From: Gracilariopsis chorda
Taxonomy: Eukaryota > Rhodophyta > Florideophyceae > Gracilariales > Gracilariaceae
Assembly (NCBI GenBank): GCA_003194525.1
Contig: NBIV01000027.1
Location: 186,001-250,000 of the forward strand
Direction of reading: 5' to 3'
DNA length: 64,000 nt
Shown: piece after piece, positions 53,870-64,000 of the stretch
How positions within the stretch are numbered: the stretch's first letter is position 1
Layout of the letters: every line of letters begins with the position of its first letter
The notes under the pieces: generated by a model
What the model was told of the DNA's origin: nothing
The model's database searches: none
What the model saw: the letters and a program-made list of their open reading frames with translations, nothing else
Translations under genes and position numbers: made by a program

Positions 53870-55745
53870 GCCATAACATTTCCCGTGCTTCTCCACCCGC
53901 AAGCTCAATGTTTTACCCGACATACACGCTTCGGAGCGGAAGAGGTTCTTCCTCATCCGTCCAGCGATCTGGCCAGCCATGCTCGATAACTTGTACATTT
54001 TTTTCGCATATCCCATACAGCTACGCCGCCACATCCAACTCGGCCCCCATCCTGCCGTCGTCTACGACTGATAATTGGACATATCGGTTCTTGCCAAAAG
54101 GGTTTGCTGGGTAAAGCAAGCACAGCAGCAACTCTACTCATTCCGTTTTCGCGTGTGGAGAAGTTGAGCCTCTTTACCCACCGAGGCGTATATCAAGCCG
54201 TTATAATCCACCGAACGTAAAACAAAATACCCCAATATATCGGCGTGGACAAATAGGCAGTGCGTTCTAACCCCCAGAGCTTGACTTCTTTATCTGAGCC
54301 CTCACCAACATGCTTGCCTTCATATACCAACGGTACCATGCGGAACGAGCGAATAGCGGCAGTATGATTTAGCGCATCCTGCGGATGCGATGGGTATACT
54401 GTTGATGAATTCGTACGGCAGTAGCGGCTAACCTTTTATCCTCAGAGGCAGTGATGAGTGCGTTTGAATGTTGTATCACAGATGACCCGGGATGTCATTA
54501 AACTCGCCCAGGCGATCGGCGGACTGGTCGCCTTCGTCGACCTGGGATGTCTCTAAAAGCGACCAGGCAATCGGCAGACCGACGGCCCCAAGCGACCTGG
54601 GTGGCACTGTCCAGAAAAGGCCCCCGCTAAGCTGTGCGAAACGGTAGGCACGACGCACGCGCTTCCCGGAAGATCTTGCCAGCCTTTCCCTGAGTTTTCC
54701 CGGAAGGGTCAGGAGTTTCCTACGGAAACTGAGGCGGCAGTTTTACCTCACGCAGCATCTCAGCATCGCGTGTGGATAATGGAAGAAAACAGGCCCGCCC
54801 GTACAAGGATCTGAATGGTTTTACAGGGTTTTTACGGAACTTGCGCCAGGATTGAAGAAAAGCACGTGTGTTAGGTCGGTTCAACTACCCGAAATCGCCA
54901 AGGGTAAAGAGGAAAGGGTGGGTAGAACGTCGTTAGTGCTTCTAGACGACGAAAACGAGGCACATTGGAATCCGCCTTGTCGTGGTGTGCCCCTTAGCTG
55001 ACGTCCTCTGGTGGAAAGGGAAGGAATAGCAGAGAAAAGAATGGAAAAGGCGAGTCGCGTCAGAACGAAATGGATCCGATCTCGGGTCTTCCCGTAGAAG
55101 CTTGGTACTAATCTTTCCATGTTCCGAGATAGTAGCTAGTGAGCGCAACACGGCTGCTGCAAGGTGAGAGCAAGCAGCAGTCATCGGCTACATTCCGGGG
55201 ACATGAATAGAGATTGGTACTACGGGACAGAGAAAATCTTTCTTTCCGAGGAGCTTTATGTACATAGAGTTTAGCATGCTAGACGAAGAAAAGCTCCCCT
55301 GCAGAGTTGGATTCTACCACAATGCCGTAATCAGGTAATGTGTGCCCATAAAAAAGAAAAGAAGAAGAAGAAGTATAACAGATGTTATGGGTCGACTATT
55401 AAGAGCACATTGTACTCTTGATGCTCTGTTGTGAACGTATATGAATTTGGTGTATTTAGCCATTACGCAGGCTTATCGCAACACGATGTCCGCACCACTT
55501 AAATCACAAAGTCATTTTATGAAATGTACGAATCGCTCCAAGGCCAGCGGGAGGTTTTATTGTCTCTAAGAGAACGCCCGGGACTTTGGTCCGTATGGAG
55601 GCATGTTGCACGCGATTGTAATTCGAATTCTCGGCACGTAGCAGGTGACGAAACGTGGGATGTGCTTGTTGAAGAGGTCGACGATCGGCGCGATTCAAGC
55701 GTGATATGATGTCATACAACGCATCTTCCGGCAACGTCAGGAGAT
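53870..55745 (-). pseudogene. decayed inverted copy of the F-box/WD40 gene
   Basis: Minus-strand similarity to the gene at 50,726-52,108 is traceable in order. The F-box (LPEDALYDIISRLNRADRRPLQQAHPTFRHLLRAEN) is at 55,745-55,600. DNA matching the ITASEDTTVR repeat is at about 54,400-54,470, the KLWDM repeat at about 54,265-54,290, and the VAVWDARG blade and the following VYLGQ region at 54,040-53,870. The copy is broken by frameshifts and by several hundred bases of extra sequence between the F-box and the first repeat. It is clearly non-functional. It is inverted relative to its source, with the light-harvesting gene between them. Confidence 0.8.
54483..54611. repeat. degenerate ~56-base tandem repeat
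   Basis: GACCCGGGATGTC at 54,483 recurs as GACCTGGGATGTC at about 54,539 and partially (GACCTGGGTGGC) near 54,593, with matching AGGCRATCGGCRGAC downstream in the first two units. It lies in the extra sequence within the F-box pseudogene. Confidence 0.55.
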
Positions 55746-55989
55746 ACGTGGTCCGGTGTTGTGGAGAAGACAGGCTGATCCGGCCATAGTTGATGGACGG
55801 GCTTCGAACTTTGGAAAAGTCTCACCTCCCGCCGCGCGAGTCCCGCGGGCCCACGTGGCATGGCTGAACTACCTTCGCACCAAGTTGGTACCGTTGTAAC
55901 ATTTAAATACTTCAGTCCGCTGCTGATCCCGCGCTGGACCCTAACCAGAGAAGCGTTAGCGGCCTCACCTCGCCGGTTCCTTCCTCGCC

Positions 55990-58900
55990 ATGCCCCGCGT
56001 CAAGCCCACCGCCACGAGGCGACCGCCCGCCCTCAACATCGTCAATCGTCTCGGCTCAGCTCCAACTCCAGCTCCAGCTCCAGCAGCTCTACCTTTGGCC
56101 TCTACCCTCTCCCCACCATCAGTGTCTCTCTTCGTCCCCACCACCAATCCTTCTCGCCGCCGCCGCACCCGTCGAATTCCATCCTACAAACCTCCTATAA
56201 CCGCCGCATTCAAGCGAGCAGACAACATCGCACACCCCGATACGCACACATCCGCAGCATGTATCTACCAATACTCGCTTCCCGATCAACCAAACCCTGT
56301 ACCCTTTGACCACGACTCCATCCGCATCTTCTACAAATTTTCTTCCGACGAGCTCTCCGCTTTTCGCGATGAGCCCGTGCAACAGCCTCTTGTATTCGTC
56401 TGTCACCATGAGCCATATAGGACATTTGGTCCCTCTGGAAAGATTTCTTCAAATGCACCGTCGCACCTACAGATGTCATCTGTTAATTTTCCTGAGCTTC
56501 CTCCAAATGAGCCCAACGATGCTCTGTTAACGCTGGCAGTCATCAATCCTGGTCCTCTACCGAACCAGTTGTACCTGTACACCATCGATATGCAAGCTTA
56601 TTCCACCCCACTGGCATTCGTATCTCTGATACATCATCGCTTTTTATCACTTCACTATCTCCCCAATAACGATGCCATACAGTTTTGGTACCACCCCCCA
56701 CGCAGATCTCCTCTCAAACCGTACGCCTCATCAGCACTGCATCTACGACTGGTCCGCTGGCTCAAACACGTCAGCCACGGAGCTCGCCTCGCACCCATCG
56801 AACCCTCATTCTCCAAACAATGGGTCTACGAAACTGTTCGCAGAACCGTTCATGACGACGACCAGCAACGCTATTGTAAGTTTCTTGAGCGCGTTCGCGA
56901 GAACACCGATCTCAACGTCACCTTACGCCCCTATCAGCAACGAGCAGTCGCTTGGATGCTTTCAAGAGAGCTCGACACTCCACCTTCGCAACGTTACCAT
57001 GTATGGCATTTTGCACACACTCTAGCTGAACACCCGCACTTTAAGACAAATACTTTGCTGCCGATTGAACCTCACGTGGTTTTTGACCTCTTTCAAGGCG
57101 ACATTCACCTAGGCATTCCAAATGATCCCCGCAATAACATATCCACAACTGGGAAAGGTGGTTTATTGTGTGATGAGATGGGGCTGGGCAAAACTGTTGA
57201 GATTATGCAACTTGTCCTCTGCAATCAACACACCCAGTCTCTACGGCATCCCACTCACCAACCTTCTACATCTGCACCTACGTGTTGCTCGTACTGCGAA
57301 ACGGCTTGCACCTCTGCTTCTACCAGGCCCCATCCGAAGTGTGTAGACTGTGGCCGTCCAGCACATGACGACTGTGTCCACGAGCATCATAAGGCATTCA
57401 GCAACAATGGTTACGTCTGTCCGTCTTGCATTACTCATCTCTACGAGTTGTCCAAAGGAGAGATCCCGCACGAAAAAATGCCCAAATCCAAAGCCACCGT
57501 CATCATCATCCCCACATCTCTGCTCCTTCAATGGCAAGATGAAATCAGCAAGCACGTCCGAGATGCTCTCAAAATCGTCATCTTTCAGGGCCTGCGCATC
57601 ACTGGCTACATTCCGCAACGCATCTTGCGTGAAGCTGATGTCGTGCTTACCACGTATGATGCTTTACGCGCTGATGTTAATATCATCCAGTCAATTCGAA
57701 ATCCTCGCACGTCTCGTCGTTTTGAGAGGAAGTATATCCCGCTGCCCGTTCCATTGCTGGCCATGCACTGGCATCGCCTCGCACTTGACGAATCTCAGAT
57801 GCTTGGTTCGGGTGCAAACAACTACACAAAGGCTGCTGAAATGGCTTCATATCTCAGCGCAACATACAAATGGTGCGTCACCGGAACTCCAATGTCCACT
57901 GGTTTGCATGATGTGGTTTCCATGTTTGGCATTCTAGAACTGGAGGATGCGGACAAAGGTGTTAATTGGGCTTCGCTATTATCTCCGTCTGTGTACGAAG
58001 AGGACCAGAGTAGAGTGGCTCGGATTTTGCGCAACGTCATGTGGCGAACACAGCTCTATGATGTGCAGCTTACAGAGTTGAATATTCCAGAGCGTCACTT
58101 TGAGGCCGTTCATACTCTTCTCGGACCTGTGGAGAAGTTTCACTACAACAGCTTGCAGGAGCATCTTCAGCGAGGTGTGACGCAGTGGAGTCGGGCCGAA
58201 AATGTGTCTTCTAATCTTCTCACGATGCTTCGCCAAGCTTGTTGTCATCCACGCATTGGAGCATCAGGACGGAGATTGGTTACAGGAGCCGTTGGAAGCG
58301 CAAGGCCTCGTGAGAATGCGGTTGAAAAGGCTGAGAAAAGGGCAGAAAGTCCGCTTGAGTTGAGTGATGTTTTGGAGTCTTTGTTAACCAAGGGCACTGT
58401 AGAGTGTGAAGAGGACTTTAGGAATCTCATTGCCAGTATGAATGGACAAGCTGGAATATCTCTTCTCATATTTACTGCCCGTGCTCGTTCCGCTCGCTGT
58501 CGATACATCAGCTGCCTGATTGAGGCCATAACTATCTATCGCGATGCCCTTCGTCTGTCGGAATACAATACGGAATTGGTAAAAATGGATGATATACAAG
58601 TTATCCATATCAAATACAACCTCCACGATGCGTTGCAATGGATGAACAACATCCAAGGAGAACTTCGCCAGAAGAAGCAACGGAAAGGAGTTGAACTGAG
58701 AGCACTAGATGAACTTTCCAAGGTTGGATCATCAATCCAGGAAGGTCATTTACTTCAGGACGTCAGTGATCTAAAGGACAAGTACGTCGCTGAAGCGCAA
58801 GCAAAGCTGCATGCAACATCTGCTGTTTACAATTCCAAGTACTCGAAGCTCGGTGCGACTCCTCTTATACCAATTGAAGCTGCCCAATCGCAGGGAGCTG

Positions 58901-60873
58901 AGGGGTCTGAGCCTTTGGATCTTGATGGCTCAGAGATGGACGAAACGACCATCGGGACCGACAAAGTAGCGCTGGCAACACCCAAACGTCGCAAGACGCA
59001 GTGGTGGGAAATCGGCATTGCAATTCTTCTCGAAGAAGGAAAGGGTTCTGCATTTGTCGATCGAATGATTCAACGTCTCACAGATCCCCTAACAGGAAGC
59101 AACTCCGATGTGCGAACTTTGGCCACAAGGCTTCACTCTCTTCATGCTCTTGCTCGGGTGATCTCTGAAGAACTAGAGAACATGCAAGAGGTGAGAATGG
59201 CGTTTCGAACAAAGCTTCTAGAGCTTCCTGGCTCCCGAGAGCCTACCGAAGAGGACATATCGGAATCTGGCCTTTGCGGTCAATGCCGCGAGGTTGGGAC
59301 AGGTGCGGCATGTAGCCATTGCCGAGCAGAACCTCTCATCACAAATGTTGAAAGAAAACTCTACTCTCTGCGTGAAAGAGTTGATGAGGACGAGATTAGT
59401 AACGACGTGCTGGGAGTCACCTCCCTTTACGATCCGGAGGCAGATATAATAGACAATGTCAGATCCCGGGGTCGCAAATCCCAGTTTCAGTCGAATAGCA
59501 GTCGCATCTATTACCAGGGTGAGGCCGAGGTAATCCTTGTGGCCCTTGCCTCAATCGTTCGTAAAAAACGGGACGATGTTTGGAGTGCAGAGGTGGACGA
59601 CTGGTTTAAACGATTGGCCATACTGAAAGAGGAACATAACGATGCGAAACAGATGTTTGAAGCACAGCGTTCACTACTCGCAAGACTTGATGAAATCAAG
59701 ATGGCACAAATGAGAATGTCTGTTCTTGACAACTCGGTAAATCTCGGGACTCTTTCCGAGCTCGAGTTGCGCCACAGAATTCCTCGACATCGGTTGGACC
59801 ACATGCTCCTCGAATTCAAGACCGAGAGAGCTGCAGCAGAAGCTAGTTTTCGGAATACGAGGGGACGTCTTACTTACCTTCGTTCACTAAGGAAAAGTTA
59901 CAATCCAGATGAAAAAGGTCACAGCGGAGGCAATGACCTTAAAAGCTTCGAGTCATGTCCAATATGTTGGGGGAGCTCGGACTCTTTTACGAGTATAGCC
60001 GTTTTGCCTTGCGGACATCTTTTCTGCTGCGATTGTGCTCTCAATATGATCACGAAAAAGGAGTTGAGGACACGCGTGAAATCCATCTTGTGCCCGCAAT
60101 GCCGATCAAGATGCCTTGTTGATGATATCAACTTCACATCGACTACGGAAGAATCGCCCCGGAAGAAGCGGAGGATAGGGTCAAGATCAACCAGCCCGGA
60201 TGGAGAAGATTTCGATAATCTCTCAAGTGACGGAAAGGAAGGATCACCTGAAGTATATCGGGGTAACGTTGTAGTCGAGCGACCATCGTCGTTTTACAAA
60301 GCAAACGTTGAGGTTTTAGGACAATTTGGCTCTAAAGCAACTGCGCTTGTAAGGCTTCTGCGGTGCATATGGAATGAGAACGACGAAGAGAAGGTTCTCA
60401 TATTCTCGGAATGGAGCGAGGTGCTTCAGCTCGTGCGAAAAGCTCTAGAAAGGAATAGCATTTTGTTTTGCGACGGTGACGAGGCCAAATCATCAGCAAA
60501 CTTTGCGAAGGTTGTAAACGAATTTAAGGAATCTCAATTTCGAAAGGTCTTCCTGCTTCCTCTGAGAAGGGCGGGTGCCGGACTGAACCTGACGGAAGCA
60601 AGACACGTGGTGCTGGTGGAGCCATCTATGGAAGTTTCCTTGGAAGCGCAGGCGGTGGGAAGAGTTCATCGCATAGGTCAAACGCGAGAAACGTACATAC
60701 ATCGCATCATTGTTCGACATACTATCGAAGAAATGATTTTACAGCTTGGGAACAAGTACCGCATTGACCGAAACACGTCTGATGAGGCGAAAGTGGAGAT
60801 AAATGACGTGATGCAGGGAATCAGGTCAATCGTGACAACTGAAAATGCCACAGCACTACTAGGTGAGACCTGA
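55990..60873 (+). CDS. SHPRH/IRC20-like SNF2 helicase with PHD and RING fingers (E3 ubiquitin ligase)
   Basis: An intact, intronless 1,627-residue gene. A low-complexity N-terminus is followed by the SNF2 ATPase: LCDEMGLGKTVEIMQ (Walker A, about residues 393-407) and LALDESQMLG (motif II, about 597, DESQ instead of DEAH). Between them is a PHD-type finger (CSYCETAC..CVDCGRPAHDDCV..CPSC, about 432-482). A long helical region follows. A RING finger (CPICWGSSDS..CGHLFCCDCALN..CPQCR, about 1323-1372) comes next, then the helicase C domain (VLIFSEWSEVLQLV, RRAGAGLNLTEA, GRVHRIGQTRETYIHR). The finger-in-helicase arrangement is that of SHPRH and yeast Irc20/Rad5 relatives, which act in the nucleus in post-replication repair and ubiquitination of PCNA or other DNA-bound proteins. 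The role in this alga is inferred from the family. Confidence 0.9.
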   Translation: MPRVKPTATRRPPALNIVNRLGSAPTPAPAPAALPLASTLSPPSVSLFVPTTNPSRRRRTRRIPSYKPPITAAFKRADNIAHPDTHTSAACIYQYSLPDQPNPVPFDHDSIRIFYKFSSDELSAFRDEPVQQPLVFVCHHEPYRTFGPSGKISSNAPSHLQMSSVNFPELPPNEPNDALLTLAVINPGPLPNQLYLYTIDMQAYSTPLAFVSLIHHRFLSLHYLPNNDAIQFWYHPPRRSPLKPYASSALHLRLVRWLKHVSHGARLAPIEPSFSKQWVYETVRRTVHDDDQQRYCKFLERVRENTDLNVTLRPYQQRAVAWMLSRELDTPPSQRYHVWHFAHTLAEHPHFKTNTLLPIEPHVVFDLFQGDIHLGIPNDPRNNISTTGKGGLLCDEMGLGKTVEIMQLVLCNQHTQSLRHPTHQPSTSAPTCCSYCETACTSASTRPHPKCVDCGRPAHDDCVHEHHKAFSNNGYVCPSCITHLYELSKGEIPHEKMPKSKATVIIIPTSLLLQWQDEISKHVRDALKIVIFQGLRITGYIPQRILREADVVLTTYDALRADVNIIQSIRNPRTSRRFERKYIPLPVPLLAMHWHRLALDESQMLGSGANNYTKAAEMASYLSATYKWCVTGTPMSTGLHDVVSMFGILELEDADKGVNWASLLSPSVYEEDQSRVARILRNVMWRTQLYDVQLTELNIPERHFEAVHTLLGPVEKFHYNSLQEHLQRGVTQWSRAENVSSNLLTMLRQACCHPRIGASGRRLVTGAVGSARPRENAVEKAEKRAESPLELSDVLESLLTKGTVECEEDFRNLIASMNGQAGISLLIFTARARSARCRYISCLIEAITIYRDALRLSEYNTELVKMDDIQVIHIKYNLHDALQWMNNIQGELRQKKQRKGVELRALDELSKVGSSIQEGHLLQDVSDLKDKYVAEAQAKLHATSAVYNSKYSKLGATPLIPIEAAQSQGAEGSEPLDLDGSEMDETTIGTDKVALATPKRRKTQWWEIGIAILLEEGKGSAFVDRMIQRLTDPLTGSNSDVRTLATRLHSLHALARVISEELENMQEVRMAFRTKLLELPGSREPTEEDISESGLCGQCREVGTGAACSHCRAEPLITNVERKLYSLRERVDEDEISNDVLGVTSLYDPEADIIDNVRSRGRKSQFQSNSSRIYYQGEAEVILVALASIVRKKRDDVWSAEVDDWFKRLAILKEEHNDAKQMFEAQRSLLARLDEIKMAQMRMSVLDNSVNLGTLSELELRHRIPRHRLDHMLLEFKTERAAAEASFRNTRGRLTYLRSLRKSYNPDEKGHSGGNDLKSFESCPICWGSSDSFTSIAVLPCGHLFCCDCALNMITKKELRTRVKSILCPQCRSRCLVDDINFTSTTEESPRKKRRIGSRSTSPDGEDFDNLSSDGKEGSPEVYRGNVVVERPSSFYKANVEVLGQFGSKATALVRLLRCIWNENDEEKVLIFSEWSEVLQLVRKALERNSILFCDGDEAKSSANFAKVVNEFKESQFRKVFLLPLRRAGAGLNLTEARHVVLVEPSMEVSLEAQAVGRVHRIGQTRETYIHRIIVRHTIEEMILQLGNKYRIDRNTSDEAKVEINDVMQGIRSIVTTENATALLGET

Positions 60874-61375
60874 GATAAACGGCCTTCAGGAACTGTAAAC
60901 TCAAGAGAGTCCAGTCTTATTTACGTACCCTTGTACCTTTGTACCGAGTTCTGTAGCGTGGAATATATCGCAGGATAGCCTTCAAACCTTCTAAACCTTT
61001 ATCTTTCTAGCACCAGTGGAATAGCATACCTGTGTCACCAAACCGTCTTGAACCCACATCCCGTACCAGCTGTCGGAAATGATCCATTGAACGGGTGACT
61101 TTCGATAGGGTCGAACGTCCGACCAGGTTCAGTTCTTGTAGACACCGTTTTCACAGACTGAAATGTGGCAGAAGCACAGAAATGTGAAATCACGGGCCAC
61201 ATCGGAACTGAATCTCGTATAAATCACGTCTTCCAATCGGCAGAATGGTCGGAACTTTCAAGTGATTACAAAGCCTGTAGGAATTATTTCAGAGACAATG
61301 CCCCTGAACTATAGCCCGCCTCAAGTACCAACTACTCGGAAATAGAATTAGAATCTGACATACTAGTCAATGCGA
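60874..61375. other. convergent intergenic region
   Basis: Shared 3' region of the helicase (+) and transporter (-) genes. No gene seen. Confidence 0.55.
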
Positions 61376-63143
61376 TCAAAAGACACGTTCACCAGTTCCA
61401 AGGATGTTGTAAACAACTGTTCCAAGCAAATAGAAGAAAATTGCGATTGCGAACACGAGTTTCCAAGAGCCAGTGGTGTCTAGAATAAAACCAGTTAAGG
61501 CAACTCCGACTATTCCAGGAATAGCTGCACCAGTATTGCTGCAATTTTGAAGCACACGAGTGAATGGGACAGAGAAACATAAATGTGTTAGATGTGTTCA
61601 TGTTCACAGTATGCATGGGGTTGGCGGATTTGGACTTGTCGAGTATGAGAGACTCCAGATCTCTTGACTGGAATGTGAAGAACTCACCTGATGCCCAGCA
61701 GAATCCCAGAATACGCAGGGCCAATATCTTGATGGTTGGAATAAACTCCACTCTGAGAAAAAGAACTAAAAGCTAGAGCAGAAGTCATGTAGAATACAGC
61801 CAACGAGGGTGTGTCTGTGGTAGCAACCAGAGAAAGAAAGAAGGCGGGACCGAGAAACGCGATGGATTGCATAGTTTTTCGAACAGCCGTCAGTGACATT
61901 CCTCTCGATCGAAGCGCATCAGCTATGAGACCACCTATGTTTGCGGAAATGAACATTGCAAGCCATGGGAGAATCGATAAAAAAGAGGAGGCCGCGAGGT
62001 TGAATCCAAGCTGACGGTTGAAGTATGTTGGGAGCCATATGAGAAGTACGAAGTACCCTGTCGTTCGAATTGAAGAGATAGATCGCAGTTAGTAATAGAA
62101 CTGTACATCCGATGCAAGGAATGGAAAGGACAAAGAAACGAGTCAACCACGCAGCACAACTTACCCCACGTCGCACAGAAGTGGGCAACGATTATAGCCC
62201 AGGTTGCCTTTCGACTGAGCAACAATTTCCAAGGAACACTGGAAACGTCTTTTTCAGCACCAGGAGCCCCTGATTCGATGTATCTTAACTCTTGTTCAGA
62301 TATTGTGGAGGAGAGCTGCGGAGTGCTAGTGGTCCATAACTGCCACCCAATCCACCAGAAGAACCCAAGACTTCCAAAGATATAAAACACACTCTGCCAT
62401 CCAAACGAAACTATAAACTGCGGACACAACCACAAGCCGACCACTGAACCTAGATACATGCCACTATACGTTAGAGATAGTGAGCGTGCCCGCTCTTTCT
62501 CTGGTACCCACTTGGAAATGATGTTGTTCATTGCTGGCATTGCAACCCCTTCCCCAACTCCAAGAAGAGCTCGGGCGAGAAGCAATAATCCTAGGTTGCC
62601 CGATGCTGCTAGCGGAGTGAGGAGAGTCATTGCTGACCATACAATAACGCCAACTGCTAAGACATGCTTTCCGCCATACTTGTCCGCAAAGTATCCTCCT
62701 GGAATCTGTGTTAGAACATAGCCCCAAAAGAACGCCGACTGAATTATTCCAACTGTTGTCTGGTTCCAGCCGTAGAACTTTGCCATGGGAAGAATGGCGA
62801 CAGAAATGTTGATGCGATCGCAGTTACAAATGACGAAGGAGAGAAAACAAAGAAGGACAACTCGCAACCGCTCCGGAATGTTCCGCAAAGTAAACTTTGG
62901 TGCCTCCGGTGGAGATTCGGATGCAGAACCACTAGAAGGTTCAGCTTCGGTTTCAGAATTTTTAAGCGTTGCCCGGACGACGCCGGGGCGCAGCCTACGA
63001 TTGGAAGATACTGCATGTAAAGGGAGCGGAGATGTCTGCCTCGGAAGCTTGTTTGCTCCAAAGTAGAGAAACGGGGGCGCGAAAGCTGGAGTACGCTGAT
63101 ATCGTTTGGGAAGCATGCCCGATGTGATGTTCAAGCTCATCAC
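61376..63143 (-). CDS. plastid-type phosphate/anion transporter (PHT4/ANTR, MFS), two introns
   Basis: CDS = complement(join(61376..61538, 61688..62057, 62165..63143)), 503 residues. Both introns are GT..AG (62,058-62,164 and 61,539-61,687), and their removal restores the family sequence (AHFCATWG joins YFVLLIWLP; LLGIS joins NTGAAIPGIVG). The first about 90 residues are basic and Ser/Ala-rich, with no membrane span, and look like a chloroplast transit peptide. Twelve membrane spans follow. Landmarks include VVLLCFLSFVICNCDRINIS, WGYVLTQIPGGYFADKYGGK and the signature GVGEGVAMPAMNNIISKWVP. Members move phosphate or ascorbate/other anions, Na+- or H+-coupled, across plastid envelopes or thylakoids. 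The substrate here is not determined. Convergent with the helicase gene and divergent from the sugar kinase gene. Confidence 0.9.
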
Positions 63144-63604
63144 TCAAGACCTAGTTAGAGCGACGGAGATCGTAGGTTTCTTAATGTTCACCAGTTATTC
63201 TATGCACGGTGATATTAGATATCTTTGGTTAGCCGATGAATGGTCTGCATGAAGAAACCTTGTCGATCATGGAGGTGTAGGTCGATTGGAGTGATGCCTT
63301 CTTACCATACACATAGAAAGACACGGCTCGCGCATCTCATCCGGACAAGTGCGCCAAGCGTGAGGGTGACCCAAGAAACCCGGTACTGTTGTTAAATTTC
63401 GTTTGGGAACTATATCCTTGTAATGGTAAGCAAGCTGCGAGAGCAGCCCGTGAGCTCATTAGTTTCAACCATTCAATTAAAAAAATCAACAGCTGCAATG
63501 CGTTTATCAACGAGGAATTGCCCTGCCAACTTCTCTCCGTTCCTGAACTGACGTGGCACGCTCTTACCCACGGTTGTTCTTTGTTGCCGTTTACAGGCGA
63601 CTCG
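63144..63604. promoter_or_regulatory. shared upstream region of divergent transporter and kinase genes
   Basis: 461 bases between two divergent start codons. No coding or clear motif seen. The sugar kinase start might lie further upstream if an intron exists. Confidence 0.4.
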
Positions 63605-64000
63605 ATGTCTCCCACCGTCATTTGCTGCGGACTCAACTGCATCGACCTCGAGTTACACAATGCTCAAGTTCCATCAACGCTTGAAGCGGTAACTACATTT
63701 TCACACACCACGTTCACACCTGGCGGTTCGGCACCACAGACCTCAACAGCTTTAGTTACGCTCCAAGTCGAAACCGCACTTCTAACTCTTGTCGGTGATG
63801 ACCCACATGGCAAAACACTACAGAAAATGCTCCTGGAGGCACATGTTGATGTCAGCGGCATTCAAGTGAGCGGAGAAACATGCACGAGCATGGCCGTGTT
63901 GCCGTTATTCGTTGATGGGCGACGTGGTTGTTTCGTTACGCTCGGCGCAAATAACGTAGCTTGCGCTGAAAATCTGTTACCGCGGTCAGTTATGGACACC
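63605..64000 (+). CDS. PfkB-family carbohydrate kinase (ribokinase-like), N-terminal part, cut by window end
   Basis: From the ATG at 63,605 (MSPTVICCGLNCIDLEL) the frame is open to the window end, about 132 residues. The pattern is ribokinase-like: an N-terminal beta strand with GLNCIDLEL, a GGSAPQTSTALVTL stretch equivalent to the family's first glycine signature, then TLVGDDPHGKTLQKMLLEAHVDVSGI, then TSMAVLPLFVDGRRGCFVTLGANN. The C-terminal ATP-binding DTxGAGD motif would lie beyond the window. Such kinases phosphorylate sugars such as ribose or fructose, or nucleosides. The substrate cannot be told from this part. Confidence 0.82.
   Translation, partial: MSPTVICCGLNCIDLELHNAQVPSTLEAVTTFSHTTFTPGGSAPQTSTALVTLQVETALLTLVGDDPHGKTLQKMLLEAHVDVSGIQVSGETCTSMAVLPLFVDGRRGCFVTLGANNVACAENLLPRSVMDT

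Noticed and set aside
54483..54611. CRISPR-like array
   Set aside because: The repeat units are directly adjacent and diverged, without spacers; a simple tandem repeat in a eukaryotic locus.

Overview
The window reads as nuclear DNA of a red alga, most likely a compact-gene, repeat-rich florideophyte of the Chondrus kind. The evidence is a plastid light-harvesting (Lhcr-type) gene, a plastid-type PHT4 anion transporter, host genes with no or few short introns, and dense chromodomain Ty3/gypsy elements. Species identity is inference. Two zones are seen. Positions 1 to about 50,250 form a repeat cluster with almost no host genes. Positions 50,726 to 64,000 form a gene island.  The repeat zone is a set of nested insertions that can be unpicked from target-site duplications. 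The oldest layer is a decayed PIF/Harbinger-like transposon: a Myb/SANT-like accessory gene on the left (1,102-1,990, +) and a convergent DDE transposase on the right (49,903 down to 38,622, -). A Ty3/gypsy chromovirus (element A, 3,919-37,532, +) entered between them. A second one (element C, 11,925-34,806, +) entered A, duplicating CATGT. A third, much younger one (element B, 39,029-48,960, -) split the Harbinger transposase, duplicating TTTTT. A and C are riddled with stops and frameshifts. B is nearly intact.  Inside element C lies about 13 kb of foreign DNA. Most of it (about 20,730-31,800) looks like a large DNA transposon with intact genes: a Plavaka/CACTA-like transposase, a coiled-coil protein with one internal TGA, a fusion of a bacterial-type DNA amino-methyltransferase with a SET protein methyltransferase, a multi-pass membrane protein and a small nuclear coiled-coil protein. 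This cargo-bearing element is the most interesting object in the window. It could mark its own DNA and chromatin, but that role is inference. Next to it (33,650 down to 32,017, -) is a decayed coding relic that may come from a dsRNA-virus capsid gene.  The gene island holds an F-box/WD40 gene (+), the Lhcr gene with one intron (+), an inverted decayed copy of the F-box/WD40 gene (-), a large intronless SHPRH-like SNF2/PHD/RING helicase (+), a PHT4-family transporter with two introns (-), and the start of a PfkB-family sugar kinase cut by the window end (+).
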